From contig NZ_JAHSTT010000014.1 of NCBI RefSeq assembly GCF_019145205.1, positions 62,001-126,000 of the forward strand: a stretch of 64,000 nucleotides of DNA, read 5' to 3'. A program made the position numbers and the translations under genes. The notes under the pieces were generated by a model. The model had not been told where the DNA came from, did not search any database, and saw only the letters and a program-made list of their open reading frames with translations. Position 1 is the stretch's first letter, and the number at the start of each line of letters is the position of its first letter. The DNA is from Pseudomonas khavaziana. Lineage in GTDB: Bacteria > Pseudomonadota > Gammaproteobacteria > Pseudomonadales > Pseudomonadaceae. Shown piece by piece: positions 17,665 through 26,734 of the stretch.

Positions 17665-18861
17665 TCAGGCGGTGGCCGCCTCGACCCCACGGGACGCACC
17701 CAGGAATCGCAGCAATGCGATCAATGGAAAGGCGCTGCCCACCAGCATCACGCCCAGCCAACCGCCATGTTCATACACACTGCTGGCAATCGCCGAGCCG
17801 AGCGCGCCGCCAATGAAGATGCTGGTCATGTACAGCGCGTTGAGACGGCTGCGGCTATTGGCGTCGAGGGCATAGATGGCGCGCTGGCCCAGCACCATGT
17901 TCATCTGCACGCAGAAGTCCAGGACCACGCCGGTGACCGCAAGGCCGATCACGCTGTACAGCGGGTGCACAAACGCCGGCAGGAAGCTCAATGCCCCCAA
18001 CAGCATGGCCAGCAACGAGGCGCGATGGGTGTGGCCGGCATCGGCCAGGCGACCGGCGATGGGCGCGGCAATGGCGCCCAGAGCGCCGACCAAGGCGAAC
18101 AGCGCGATTTCGCTTTGGCTAAGGCCATGGTTACGCGCCAGTTCCAGCGGCGCGGCGGTCCAGAACAGGCTGAAGGCAGCAAACATGCAGCCCTGGTAGA
18201 ACGCCCGTTGGCGCAGCAGCGGCTGCCCACGCAGCAAGGTAGCCAGGGAGCGCAGCAATTGGCCGTAGCTGGCGCGGTGATCGGGTTGGCGCTTGGGAAT
18301 GGTCAGCAGCAGGACCACGCTTATAAGCGCCATCAACGCAGCGGCAGCCATGAACATCGCACGCCAGCCGAAGTGGTCGGCCACCACGCTGGAAACTGGT
18401 CGCGCCAGCAGGATGCCCAGCAGCAGGCCACCCATGATGCTGCCCACTACCCGGCCGCGGGATTCGGCCGGGGCGAGGTGCGCGGCCAGCGGGATCAGGA
18501 TTTGCACGGACACCGAGCTGAAACCGATCAGCAGCGACACCAGCAGGAACAGATTGGGTTGTTCGGTAAACGCAGCACCCAGCAGGCTGGCGATGGCCAC
18601 CACCGTGGTGAAGATCATCAGCTTGCGGTTTTCCAACAAATCGCCCAAAGGCACCAGAAAGAAGAGGCCGAGGGCGTAGCCGATTTGCGTCAGGGACACG
18701 ATCAGGCTGGCCATTGCTGGTGTCAGGCCGATATCCGGGGCGATCAGTTCAATGATCGGTTGCGCGTAGTAGATGTTGGCGACGATGGCACCGCAGCAAA
18801 ACGCGAACAGCATGACCATGCCCCGGGTCATGGTGCCTGTAGCGTGAGAGGTTGGGCTCAT
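17665..18861 (-). CDS. MFS transporter
   Basis: This 398-residue inner-membrane protein has about 12 membrane segments and the MFS loop motif G(D)LLENRKLM after helix 2. It resembles bacterial drug/metabolite efflux permeases of the major facilitator superfamily (the ANIYYAQP start is common in YnfM-like and related exporters). The substrate cannot be told from sequence. It is transcribed alone toward the island terminator; a REPIN lies upstream. Confidence 0.85.
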   Translation of the reverse strand: MSPTSHATGTMTRGMVMLFAFCCGAIVANIYYAQPIIELIAPDIGLTPAMASLIVSLTQIGYALGLFFLVPLGDLLENRKLMIFTTVVAIASLLGAAFTEQPNLFLLVSLLIGFSSVSVQILIPLAAHLAPAESRGRVVGSIMGGLLLGILLARPVSSVVADHFGWRAMFMAAAALMALISVVLLLTIPKRQPDHRASYGQLLRSLATLLRGQPLLRQRAFYQGCMFAAFSLFWTAAPLELARNHGLSQSEIALFALVGALGAIAAPIAGRLADAGHTHRASLLAMLLGALSFLPAFVHPLYSVIGLAVTGVVLDFCVQMNMVLGQRAIYALDANSRSRLNALYMTSIFIGGALGSAIASSVYEHGGWLGVMLVGSAFPLIALLRFLGASRGVEAATA

Positions 18862-18977
18862 GGTGTTCTCATAAGGCGAAGGACGATGGGGTGAGAGAAT
18901 AAAGACATGGGCCGGCAGTGAGTAGGCCGCTTGGCGTGATAACTGTCATGCCGCGAAATAATGACTCAACTCAAACC

Positions 18978-19074
18978 AAATGTGGGAGGGGGCTTGCTCC
19001 CGATGGCGGTATGTCAGTCAGCCTATGTCTTGGCTGACACACCGCCATCGGGAGCAAGCCCCCTCCCACATTTG
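18978..19074. repeat. REPIN (two inverted REP palindromes)
   Basis: AAATGTGGGAGGGGGCTTGC at the left and its inverted copy at the right flank a central segment containing GTCAGCC/GGCTGAC. The element sits between the sulfate-binding protein gene and the MFS gene. Confidence 0.9.
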
Positions 19075-19091
19075 TTACCGCATTTCTTCAG

Positions 19092-20093
19092 TTATTGACC
19101 GCTGTAGATCTGGTCAAACACCCCGCCATCATTGAAGTGGGTCTTCTGCACCGTGCGCCAGTCGCCAAAGGTCTTCTCCACCGACAGGAAGTCCACCTTC
19201 GGGAAGCGGTCGGTGTACTTGGCCAATACCTTCGGGTCCCGTGGACGCAGGTAATTGTTGGCCGCAATTTCCTGGCCTTCCGGCGACCACAGGTACTTCA
19301 GGTAGTCTTCGGCCGCAGTACGGGTGCCTTTCTTCTCGACCACTTTATCCACCACCGACACGGGCGGCTCGGCTTCGGCGGACACACTTGGGTAGACCAC
19401 TTCGAACTGATCCCGGCCAAACTCACGGGCGATCATTTCTGCTTCGTTTTCGAAGGTCACCAACACGTCGCCGATCTGGTTGGTCATGAATGTTGTGGTG
19501 GCAGCACGCCCACCGGTGTCCAGCACCGGCGCTTGTTTGAACAGCTTGCCGACGAAGGTCTTGGCCTTCTCTTCGTCGCCGCCGTTCTTGAGCACATAGC
19601 CCCAGGCCGACAGGTAGGTGTAGCGGCCGTTGCCCGAAGTCTTCGGGTTGGGAACGATCACCTGCACGCCGTCCTTGAGCAAATCCGGCCAGTCTTTCAA
19701 CGCCTTGGGGTTGCCCTTGCGCACAATGAACACGGTGGCGGAGGTGAACGGTGCACTGTTGTTCGGCAGGCGCGTCACCCAGTTGTCCGGCACCAGTTTG
19801 CCGTTGTCGACCAGGGCATTGATGTCGGTGGCCATGTTCATGGTAATCACGTCAGCCGGCAGGCCGTCGATCACCGAGCGTGCCTGTTTGCTGGAGCCGC
19901 CGAAGGACATCTGCAACGTCAGCTTTTCGTCAGGGTGCTCGGCTTCCCAATGCTTCTGGAAGGCAGCGTTATAGTCCTTGTAGAAATCGCGCATCACGTC
20001 ATAGGAGACGTTGAGCAGGGTGGTCGCGGCCTGGGCGGAGCCCGCCAAGGCCAGGCTGGCGGCCAGAAGAGAGGCGCTGAGGATCTTTTTCAC
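19092..20093 (-). CDS. sbp: Periplasmic sulfate-binding protein of an ABC transporter
   Basis: This 333-residue protein has a Sec signal peptide (MKKILSASLLAASLALAGSAQA, cleaved before ATTLL). The mature region fits the sulfate/thiosulfate-binding family (VSYDVMRDFYKDYN, SFGGSSKQARSVIDG, PKTSGNGRYTYLSAWGY). It would deliver sulfate to CysTWA, whose genes are not in this window, so it is an orphan binding protein here. The start is a GTG at 20093 preceded by AAGGA; an overlapping ATG at 20100 is out of frame. Confidence 0.93.
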   Translation of the reverse strand: MKKILSASLLAASLALAGSAQAATTLLNVSYDVMRDFYKDYNAAFQKHWEAEHPDEKLTLQMSFGGSSKQARSVIDGLPADVITMNMATDINALVDNGKLVPDNWVTRLPNNSAPFTSATVFIVRKGNPKALKDWPDLLKDGVQVIVPNPKTSGNGRYTYLSAWGYVLKNGGDEEKAKTFVGKLFKQAPVLDTGGRAATTTFMTNQIGDVLVTFENEAEMIAREFGRDQFEVVYPSVSAEAEPPVSVVDKVVEKKGTRTAAEDYLKYLWSPEGQEIAANNYLRPRDPKVLAKYTDRFPKVDFLSVEKTFGDWRTVQKTHFNDGGVFDQIYSGQ

Positions 20094-20187
20094 TGCTCAT
20101 TCCTTGTTGTTGGAGAAGAGGGGAGGCAATTTGCCAGCGACTATAGCCGGGCCTGCATAGACCTTTAAAGATTAAAACGACCTTTGC

Positions 20188-21012
20188 TTATTCCAGTTTA
20201 TGAAAAAGGTTACTGCCACAGCGCGAGCAAAAAGCCGCATTGGGCTCATGGCTGTTCTTCTTGCACGCCGGACAGTCGGTTTGCAGCTGTTCACCGCGCA
20301 TGGCACTGGCCAGCTCTGCAGTAAAAATGCCCGTCGGTACCGCGATGATCGAATAACCGGTGATCATTACCAGCGACGAAATCACCTGGCCCAGCGGCGT
20401 CTTGGGCACGATATCGCCGAAGCCCACGGTGGTCAGGGTGACGATGGCCCAATAGATGCCCTTGGGAATACTGGTGAACCCATGTTCCGGGCCTTCGATC
20501 ACGTACATCAGCGTGCCGAACACCGTCACCAGCGTGCACACGCTGACCAGGAACACCACGATCTTCTGCTTGCTGCCGCGCAGCGCCGCCATCAGGTAGT
20601 TGGCCTGCTTGAGGTACGGGCTGAGCTTGAGCACGCGGAAGATGCGCAGCATGCGAATGATGCGGATGATCAGCAGGTACTGCGCATCGCTGTAGTACAG
20701 AGCGAGGATGCCGGGGACGATGGCCAACAAGTCCACCAGGCCGTAAAAGCTGAAGGCATAGCGCAGCGGCTTGGGCGAGCAATACAGGCGCAGGCCGTAT
20801 TCGATGGCGAAGATCAGCGTAAAGCCCCACTCGATATAGGCCAGCACATCCGCGTAGTTCTGGTGGATTTCATCGATGCTGTCGAGCATCACGATCACCA
20901 GACTGGCGAGGATGATCAGCAGCAGGATGCCGTCAAAGCGCCGCCCGGCGACGGTGTCGCTTTGGAAAACCATGATGTAGAGCCGCTGGCGCCAGTCGTT
21001 GTTACTGTCCAT
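20188..21012 (-). CDS. Voltage-gated-type potassium channel with C-terminal zinc ribbon
   Basis: This six-helix ion channel has 274 residues. An arginine-bearing S4 helix (IIRIIRMLRIFRVLKL, residues 115-130) and the selectivity filter TTVGFGD (194-200) identify it as a Kv-type K+ channel subunit. The C-terminal cytoplasmic tail holds four cysteines, CPAC at 247-250 and CSRC at 262-265, in zinc-ribbon spacing. This could act as a small regulatory or tetramerising domain. The ATG at 21012 is the only reasonable start. Confidence 0.88.
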   Translation of the reverse strand: MDSNNDWRQRLYIMVFQSDTVAGRRFDGILLLIILASLVIVMLDSIDEIHQNYADVLAYIEWGFTLIFAIEYGLRLYCSPKPLRYAFSFYGLVDLLAIVPGILALYYSDAQYLLIIRIIRMLRIFRVLKLSPYLKQANYLMAALRGSKQKIVVFLVSVCTLVTVFGTLMYVIEGPEHGFTSIPKGIYWAIVTLTTVGFGDIVPKTPLGQVISSLVMITGYSIIAVPTGIFTAELASAMRGEQLQTDCPACKKNSHEPNAAFCSRCGSNLFHKLE

Positions 21013-21043
21013 AAGTCCTGCCTGAAGCGAATATCGAGCAAGC

Positions 21044-21919
21044 CTAGGGGGATTCGAACGGGCTGTCCATGTGGGGTTTGTGCAGCATTCGCTGGCTGGC
21101 GCGCACCAGCCAGCAGGCGAGGATAAACGGTGCTGTCAGCGCGGGCAGATGCAGAGCGGCGAAGCCTGGCGTGAGGAGGATTGCCAGCAGGATGCCCAGC
21201 AGCGGCAACCACGGTTGGCGACGTAACGGGCTCAGGGCCAGGGCCGCCAATGCCGGGTTATAGCTGTGCAGGCCGAGCAGGGCGCCGGAAGTTTCGTTTA
21301 ACCACAGACCGGCCAGTACACCGAGACTGGCACCGCCCAAAGCCCATGCGGCCGCACGGCGGTCAGCAAACAGCAAGCCCAGGGCGATTAAAAGGCCGGC
21401 CAGAGGCTGCTCCATCAGCATGATCTGCCCGAGGCCGGTAAAGGGTGCTGCGAGTAGAGCGAACATGTCGGCCTGGGTCGGCGCAAGCGTACTTTGGGGG
21501 GCATGGCCGAGCAGCAACCAGCCGAGGCCAACAAAAGGCGCAGTGTAGACGGGCAAGTCCTGGGGCTGGCTTGCGTGTGTCAACCATTGCCGGGTAAGGA
21601 TCGCGCTCAAGCCGCCGCACGCCAGGATCAACGGCGGCACCAGTGCCGACCAGGCAAAGTGCTGGCTGATCAACAAGCCCAGCAGTACGCCGTTGTAGCT
21701 GTACAGCCCGGCCTGGCGCTCAGCCTTGGGATAGCCACGGCGCTGGGCCGTGAGCAAACCCGCGACGCCGCCCAGCAGCGCACCGCCGAGCAAGGCCGGG
21801 GCGCCGACCAGGATCGCCAGCAGGCACAGCAGGCCGCACAGCGGGTGGCGTTGCAGGAAAATCTGGCTGAAGCCATTGAGCAGGGCTTCGGCCCAGTCGG
21901 AGCAGGTTGGGTTGTGCAT
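21044..21919 (-). CDS. Urea transporter family protein
   Basis: The 291-residue hydrophobic protein has two related halves, as in bacterial UT-family urea channels. LYSYNGVLLGLL in the first half and LHSYNPALAALAL in the second correspond to the repeated urea-channel signature. I chose the ATG at 21919 because AGGGAGCTGAC precedes it; the longer frame to 21976 runs into a REP arm. No urease genes are close by. Confidence 0.82.
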   Translation of the reverse strand: MHNPTCSDWAEALLNGFSQIFLQRHPLCGLLCLLAILVGAPALLGGALLGGVAGLLTAQRRGYPKAERQAGLYSYNGVLLGLLISQHFAWSALVPPLILACGGLSAILTRQWLTHASQPQDLPVYTAPFVGLGWLLLGHAPQSTLAPTQADMFALLAAPFTGLGQIMLMEQPLAGLLIALGLLFADRRAAAWALGGASLGVLAGLWLNETSGALLGLHSYNPALAALALSPLRRQPWLPLLGILLAILLTPGFAALHLPALTAPFILACWLVRASQRMLHKPHMDSPFESP

Positions 21920-21929
21920 GTCAGCTCCC

Positions 21930-22029
21930 TGTAGGAGCGAGCTTGCTCGCGAAAAAACCGAGGGCGCCGCGTACATTCAGGCTACCCGCGTCATCGTTGA
22001 CGTTCTTCGCGAGCAAGCTCGCTCCTACA
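21930..22029. repeat. REPIN of the 'taggagcgagcttgctcgcg' family
   Basis: TGTAGGAGCGAGCTTGCTCG at the left and its inverted copy ending CTCCTACA at the right lie between pyk and the urea transporter gene. The right arm reaches into the last bases of pyk. Confidence 0.9.
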
Positions 22030-23440
22030 GTAGGGTTTCGATGCGCAACGAATTGGTCGACCCCGGCTGCCCAAACGGCACCCCCGCGGTAATCACCAAG
22101 GTATCCCCGCGTTGCGCCATACCCTGGGCCTGGGCGATTTCCAGCGCGGTGGAACACACCTCATCCACCTGGCGCAGACGATCATTGACCACCGAATGCA
22201 CGCCCCACGCCACGCTCAAGCGCCGCGCCGTGGACAGGTTCGGCGTGAGGTTGAGGATCGGTGCCACCGGCCGTTCCCGTGCGGCGCGCAAGCTGGAACT
22301 GCCCGACTCGCTGTAGTTCACCAACACCGCCACCGGCAGGATGCTGCTGATGCGTCGGATCGCGCAGCTGATGGCGTCCGACACCGTGGCATCCGCCTTG
22401 GGTCGGCTGACGTCCAGTTGCGCCTGGTAGTCCGGACCGTTTTCCACCTGGCGGATGATCTTGCTCATCATCTGCACGGCTTCCAGCGGGTACTCGCCCG
22501 ACGCGGTTTCCGCCGATAGCATCACCGCGTCCGCACCCTCGGCCACAGCATTGGCGACATCGGTGACTTCGGCACGGGTCGGCGCCGGGGAGAAGCGCAT
22601 GGACTCAAGCATCTGCGTGGCGACTACCACTGGCTTGCCGAGTTGGCGGCAGGTGCTGATGATGTCTTTCTGGATCTGCGGCACGCTTTCGGCCGGTACT
22701 TCCACGCCCAGGTCGCCTCTGGCTACCATGATCGCATCGCTCAGCTCGGCAATTTCCTGCAGGCGCTGCACGGCCGAAGGCTTTTCGATCTTGGCCATCA
22801 GGAACGCCTTGTCGCCAATCAGCTCGCGGGCCTCGCGGATGTCTTCCGGGCGCTGTACAAACGACAGTGCCACCCAGTCCACCCCCAGTTCCAGGCCGAA
22901 GCTCAAGTCGCGGCGATCTTTGGCGGTGAGCGGGCTGAGTTCCAACAAAGCTTGTGGGACGTTTACGCCTTTGCGGTCGGACAGCTCGCCGCCATTGAGC
23001 ACGGTGGTGTCGATGGCGTCGGCATGCTTGGTGATCACGCGCAGGCGCAGCTTGCCGTCATCGAGCAGCAAGTCCATGCCCGGTTCAAGGGCTGCGATGA
23101 TTTCCGGATGGGGCAGGTTGACGCGGCGCTGGTCACCGGGCGTCGGGTCCAGGTCCAGGCGCAGGGCCTGGCCGCGAATCAACTGCACCTTGCCTTCGGC
23201 AAAACGCCCGACCCGCAGCTTTGGCCCTTGCAGGTCCATAAGGATGCCCAGTGGATAGTTCAACTGGCGCTCCACCTGGCGAATCCACTGGTAGCGTTGG
23301 GCATGGTCGGCGTGTTCGCCGTGACTGAAGTTGAGACGGAAGATATTCACCCCGGCTTGCACCAGCTCAAGGATGTCATCGATACCGTCGGTGGCCGGGC
23401 CCAGGGTGGCGAGGATCTTGACCTTCTTGTCAGGCGTCAT
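22025..23440 (-). CDS. pyk: Pyruvate kinase
   Basis: Converts phosphoenolpyruvate and ADP to pyruvate and ATP. The 471 residues hold the N-terminal ATLGPAT motif, the RLNFSHG substrate motif, the catalytic MAKIEKPSA lysine region and MVARGDLGVEVP. The start ATG at 23440 overlaps the end of ttuD by 11 bases, placing pyk at the end of the glyoxylate-glycerate operon, where its substrate chain leads. A start five codons upstream is possible but less likely. Confidence 0.96.
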   Translation of the reverse strand: MTPDKKVKILATLGPATDGIDDILELVQAGVNIFRLNFSHGEHADHAQRYQWIRQVERQLNYPLGILMDLQGPKLRVGRFAEGKVQLIRGQALRLDLDPTPGDQRRVNLPHPEIIAALEPGMDLLLDDGKLRLRVITKHADAIDTTVLNGGELSDRKGVNVPQALLELSPLTAKDRRDLSFGLELGVDWVALSFVQRPEDIREARELIGDKAFLMAKIEKPSAVQRLQEIAELSDAIMVARGDLGVEVPAESVPQIQKDIISTCRQLGKPVVVATQMLESMRFSPAPTRAEVTDVANAVAEGADAVMLSAETASGEYPLEAVQMMSKIIRQVENGPDYQAQLDVSRPKADATVSDAISCAIRRISSILPVAVLVNYSESGSSSLRAARERPVAPILNLTPNLSTARRLSVAWGVHSVVNDRLRQVDEVCSTALEIAQAQGMAQRGDTLVITAGVPFGQPGSTNSLRIETLL

Positions 23441-24710
23441 GTTTGGCAGTCTCAAGGATCAGGATGGCACGGAAGTCGTTGACGTTGGTGCGGGTCGGCT
23501 CGGTGATGATCAAGTCGCCCAGGGCGTCGAAATAGCCGTAGCCGTTGTTGTTATCCAGCTCTTCGCTCGCCGACAGGCCCAGGGCTTCGGCGCGGGCGTA
23601 GCTGTTGGGGGTCATGATGACGCCCGCGTTGTCTTCCGAGCCGTCGATGCCATCGGTGTCGCCGGCCAGGGCGTACACGCCGGGCAGGCCCTTGAGGCTG
23701 TCGGTGAGGCTGAGCAGGAATTCCGCATTGCGCCCGCCACGGCCATTGCCGCGCACGGTGACGGTGGTCTCGCCGCCGGACAGGATCACACAGGGCGCCG
23801 CCAGTGGCTGGCCGTGCTGGACGATCTGCCGGGCGATACCGGCATGTACCTTGGCCACTTCCCGCGCTTCACCTTCGAGGTCGCCGAGGATCAGCGGGCT
23901 GAACCCGGCCTGGCGCACTTTAACGGCAACCGCCTCCAGGGATTGCTGGGGGCGGGCGATCAATTGGAAGTGGCTGCGGGCAAGTATCGGGTCGCCAGGC
24001 TTGACGGTTTCCGAGGCTGGGTTTTGCAACCAATTGCGCACTGAGGCGGGAGCGTCGATGCCATAGCGCTTGAGGATTGCCAGGGCCTGTTGCGAGGTGC
24101 TCGGGTCACCGACTGTTGGGCCCGAGGCGATCACCGTGGCCTGGTCACCCGGCACATCGGAAATCGCGTAGGTGTACACGGTGGCCGGCCATGCCGCCTT
24201 GGCCAGTCGCCCGCCCTTGATCGCCGAGAGGTGTTTGCGCACGCAATTCATCTCGCCAATGGTGGCGCCGGATTTGAGCAAGGCTTTATTGATGGCTTGC
24301 TTGTCGGCCAGGCTGATGCCTTCAGCGGGCAGGGCCAGCAATGCGGAGCCGCCACCGGAGAGCAGGAAGATCACGCGGTCGTCTTCGCTCAGGTGGCTGA
24401 TCAACTCCAGCACGCGCTGGGCCACGGCCAGGCCGGCAGCGTCGGGGACCGGGTGGGCCGCTTCGACCACCTCGATTTTCTGGCACGGCGCGCCGTGGCC
24501 GTAGCGGGTGACCACCAGGCCCGACACTTCGCCCTGCCAGCAGTTTTCCACGACCAGCGCCATAGCGGCCGCGGCCTTGCCGGCGCCGATCACGATCACC
24601 CGGCCACTGCGGTCGGCGGGCAGGTAAGGTTCAAGGACTTGCCGGGGGTGGGCGGCGTCGATGGCTGCGGCAAACAGCTCACGAAGCAGGTGTTGCGGAT
24701 CGACCGACAT
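23430..24710 (-). CDS. ttuD: Glycerate 2-kinase / hydroxypyruvate reductase family (TtuD)
   Basis: The 426-residue protein belongs to the MOFRL/DUF4147 glycerate kinase family, historically named hydroxypyruvate reductase TtuD. Motifs include VIGAGKAAAAMA near the N-terminus, LLSGGGSALLALP, and LSGGETTVTVRGNGRGGRN followed by ALAGDTDGIDG in the MOFRL domain. In this setting it most likely phosphorylates glycerate made by GlxR. It is coupled by overlap to pyk and separated from glxR by a REPIN. Confidence 0.92.
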   Translation of the reverse strand: MSVDPQHLLRELFAAAIDAAHPRQVLEPYLPADRSGRVIVIGAGKAAAAMALVVENCWQGEVSGLVVTRYGHGAPCQKIEVVEAAHPVPDAAGLAVAQRVLELISHLSEDDRVIFLLSGGGSALLALPAEGISLADKQAINKALLKSGATIGEMNCVRKHLSAIKGGRLAKAAWPATVYTYAISDVPGDQATVIASGPTVGDPSTSQQALAILKRYGIDAPASVRNWLQNPASETVKPGDPILARSHFQLIARPQQSLEAVAVKVRQAGFSPLILGDLEGEAREVAKVHAGIARQIVQHGQPLAAPCVILSGGETTVTVRGNGRGGRNAEFLLSLTDSLKGLPGVYALAGDTDGIDGSEDNAGVIMTPNSYARAEALGLSASEELDNNNGYGYFDALGDLIITEPTRTNVNDFRAILILETAKHDA

Positions 24711-24765
24711 AAGCGGGCTCCCGGATTCTTGTTATTAGCATTGGGACTCGGAACGCAATCAAAAG

Positions 24766-24854
24766 GTGGGAGGGGGCTTGCTCCCGATAGCGGTGCATCA
24801 GTCGACATAGTGGTTGAATGACAGATTGCTATCGGGAGCAAGCCCCCTCCCACA
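24766..24854. repeat. REPIN between glxR and ttuD
   Basis: The inverted arms GGTGGGAGGGGGCTTGCTCC and GGGAGCAAGCCCCCTCCCAC have a loop containing GCTATCGGGAG. It interrupts an otherwise co-directional operon. Confidence 0.88.
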
Positions 24855-24876
24855 CTGGATTACATTCCAAGATGGG

Positions 24877-25767
24877 TTACTTATCGCGAATCGAGAAATT
24901 GGCCATGTGCTCCAGGCCCTTGATCAGTGCCGAGTGGTCCCAGTTACCGCCGCCAATGGCCGTGCAGGTGCTGAACACTTGCTGGGTGCCGGCGGTGTTC
25001 GGCAGGTTGATCCCCAGTTCCTTGGCGCCGGCCAAGGCCAGGTTCAGGTCCTTCTGGTGCAGGTTGATGCGGAAACCCGGATCGAAGGTGCCCTTGATCA
25101 TGCGTTCGCCGTGAACTTCCAGAATCTTCGACGACGCAAAGCCGCCCATCAGCGCTTCGCGCACCTTGGCCGGGTCGGCGCCGTTCTTGGAGGCGAACAG
25201 CAGCGCTTCGGCCACCGCCTGGATGTTCAGCGCGACGATGATCTGGTTGGCGACCTTGGCGGTCTGGCCATCGCCATTGCCGCCCACCAGGGTGATGTTC
25301 TTGCCCATGGCCTGGAACAGCGGCAATGCACGTTCGAATGTCTGCGGTTCGCCACCGATCATGATACTCAAGGTGCCGGCCTTGGCGCCGACTTCACCGC
25401 CGGACACCGGTGCGTCCAGATACTGCGCGCCGGTCTCGTTGATCTTCGCCGCGAACGCCTTGGTGGCGGTGGGGGAGATCGAACTCATGTCGATCACCAC
25501 TTTGTTCGGCGACAGGCCGGCGGCCACGCCGTCGGCGCGGAACAAAACGTCTTCGACCTGTGGGGTGTCCGGCACCATGACGATGATGAATTCGGCTTCT
25601 TGCGCGACTTGCTGCGGGTTGGCCAAGGCGATGGCGCCAGCATCGATCAGCGCTTGCGGGGCCTTGCCGTGATGCTCGGACAGAAACAGTTGGTGCCCCG
25701 CTTTCTGCAGGTTGGCGGCCATTGGCTGGCCCATAATGCCGGTGCCGATAAATCCGATTTTAGCCAT
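24877..25767 (-). CDS. glxR: Tartronate semialdehyde reductase (2-hydroxy-3-oxopropionate reductase)
   Basis: Reduces tartronate semialdehyde, the Gcl product, to D-glycerate with NAD(P)H. The 296 residues contain the Rossmann start IGFIGTGIMGQPMAANL and the beta-hydroxyacid dehydrogenase signature DAPVSGGEVGAKAGTL, plus the catalytic lysine region GDGQTAKVANQ. ATG 25767 follows GAGGATTTTGATC and is clearly right; the longer frame to 25833 has no support. Confidence 0.95.
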   Translation of the reverse strand: MAKIGFIGTGIMGQPMAANLQKAGHQLFLSEHHGKAPQALIDAGAIALANPQQVAQEAEFIIVMVPDTPQVEDVLFRADGVAAGLSPNKVVIDMSSISPTATKAFAAKINETGAQYLDAPVSGGEVGAKAGTLSIMIGGEPQTFERALPLFQAMGKNITLVGGNGDGQTAKVANQIIVALNIQAVAEALLFASKNGADPAKVREALMGGFASSKILEVHGERMIKGTFDPGFRINLHQKDLNLALAGAKELGINLPNTAGTQQVFSTCTAIGGGNWDHSALIKGLEHMANFSIRDK

Positions 25768-25835
25768 GATCAAAATCCTCTTTTTTATCCGGTAGGCAGA
25801 CTTGTTGAGGTCTGCCAGACACATCAGGTCCAATA

Positions 25836-25922
25836 TGGGAGGGGGCTTGCTCCCGATAGCGGTGCATCAGTCGACACACCTGTTGAATGAAAGATTGCTA
25901 TCGGGAGCAAGCCCCCTCCCAC
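25836..25922. repeat. REPIN between hyi and glxR
   Basis: TGGGAGGGGGCTTGCTCCCG faces its inverse CGGGAGCAAGCCCCCTCCCA. The inner part is nearly the same as the REPIN at 24766-24854, so the two probably share a recent source. Confidence 0.88.
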
Positions 25923-25941
25923 AGGGGTTAGGCGGTGTGTG

Positions 25942-26724
25942 TTAGAGCGCGTTATGGGTTTTGAGCCAGCCCAAACCCGCTTCGGTGGTGGTCAAGGGCT
26001 TGTACTCACAGCCAACCCAACCCGTGTAGCCAATGCGGTCCAGATGCTCGAACAGGAAGCGATAGTTGATCTCCCCAGTCCCTGGCTCATTGCGCCCCGG
26101 GTTATCCGCCAACTGGATATGGTTGATCACACCCAGGTGCGTCGCCATGGTCCGCGCCAGGTCACCTTCCATGATCTGCATGTGGTAGATGTCGTATTGC
26201 AGGAACAGATTGTCACTGCCCACCTGCTCGCGAATCGCCAGGGCCTGGGCCGTGTTATTCAGGTAGAAGCCCGGAATATCACGGGTGTTGATCATCTCCA
26301 TCACCAGCTTGATGCCCGCCGCTTGCAGCTTGTCGGCGGCGTACTTGAGGTTGGCGACAAAGGTCTTTTCCAGGATTTCGTCGTCTACGCCCTGTGGACG
26401 GATGCCCGCCAGGCAGTTGATCTGGGTATTACCCAGTACCTGGGCGTAGGCGATAGCCAACTTGACCCCGGCGCGGAATTCCTCGACCCGGTCCGGGTGG
26501 CAGGCCAGGCCGCGCTCGCCCTTGGCCCAGTCACCGGCCGGCAAGTTGAACAGCACCTGGCTCAAGCCGTTGGCATCGAGCTGCGCCTTGATCTCGGCAG
26601 AGCTGAATTCGTATGGGAACAGGTATTCCACGCCCTCGAAGCCGGCATCGGCGGCGGCCTTGAAGCGAGCAAGGAAGTCCTGTTCGGTAAACAGCATGGA
26701 CAGGTTGGCGGCAAAGCGCGGCAT
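25942..26724 (-). CDS. hyi: Hydroxypyruvate isomerase
   Basis: Interconverts hydroxypyruvate and tartronate semialdehyde. The 260-residue TIM-barrel protein begins MPRFAANLSMLFTEQDFLAR and carries the sugar-phosphate-isomerase-like features MEMINTRDIPGFYLN and QYDIYHMQIMEGDL, with GEINYRFLFEHLD near the end. ATG 26724 is preceded by AAGGAGAACCC. Ten bases separate it from gcl, indicating co-transcription. Confidence 0.95.
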   Translation of the reverse strand: MPRFAANLSMLFTEQDFLARFKAAADAGFEGVEYLFPYEFSSAEIKAQLDANGLSQVLFNLPAGDWAKGERGLACHPDRVEEFRAGVKLAIAYAQVLGNTQINCLAGIRPQGVDDEILEKTFVANLKYAADKLQAAGIKLVMEMINTRDIPGFYLNNTAQALAIREQVGSDNLFLQYDIYHMQIMEGDLARTMATHLGVINHIQLADNPGRNEPGTGEINYRFLFEHLDRIGYTGWVGCEYKPLTTTEAGLGWLKTHNAL

Positions 26725-26734
26725 AGGGTTCTCC

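Noticed and set aside
17593-18894. A 433-codon plus-strand frame antisense to the MFS transporter gene
   Set aside because: The minus strand encodes a clear 12-helix transporter; the plus frame is His/Gln-rich shadow.
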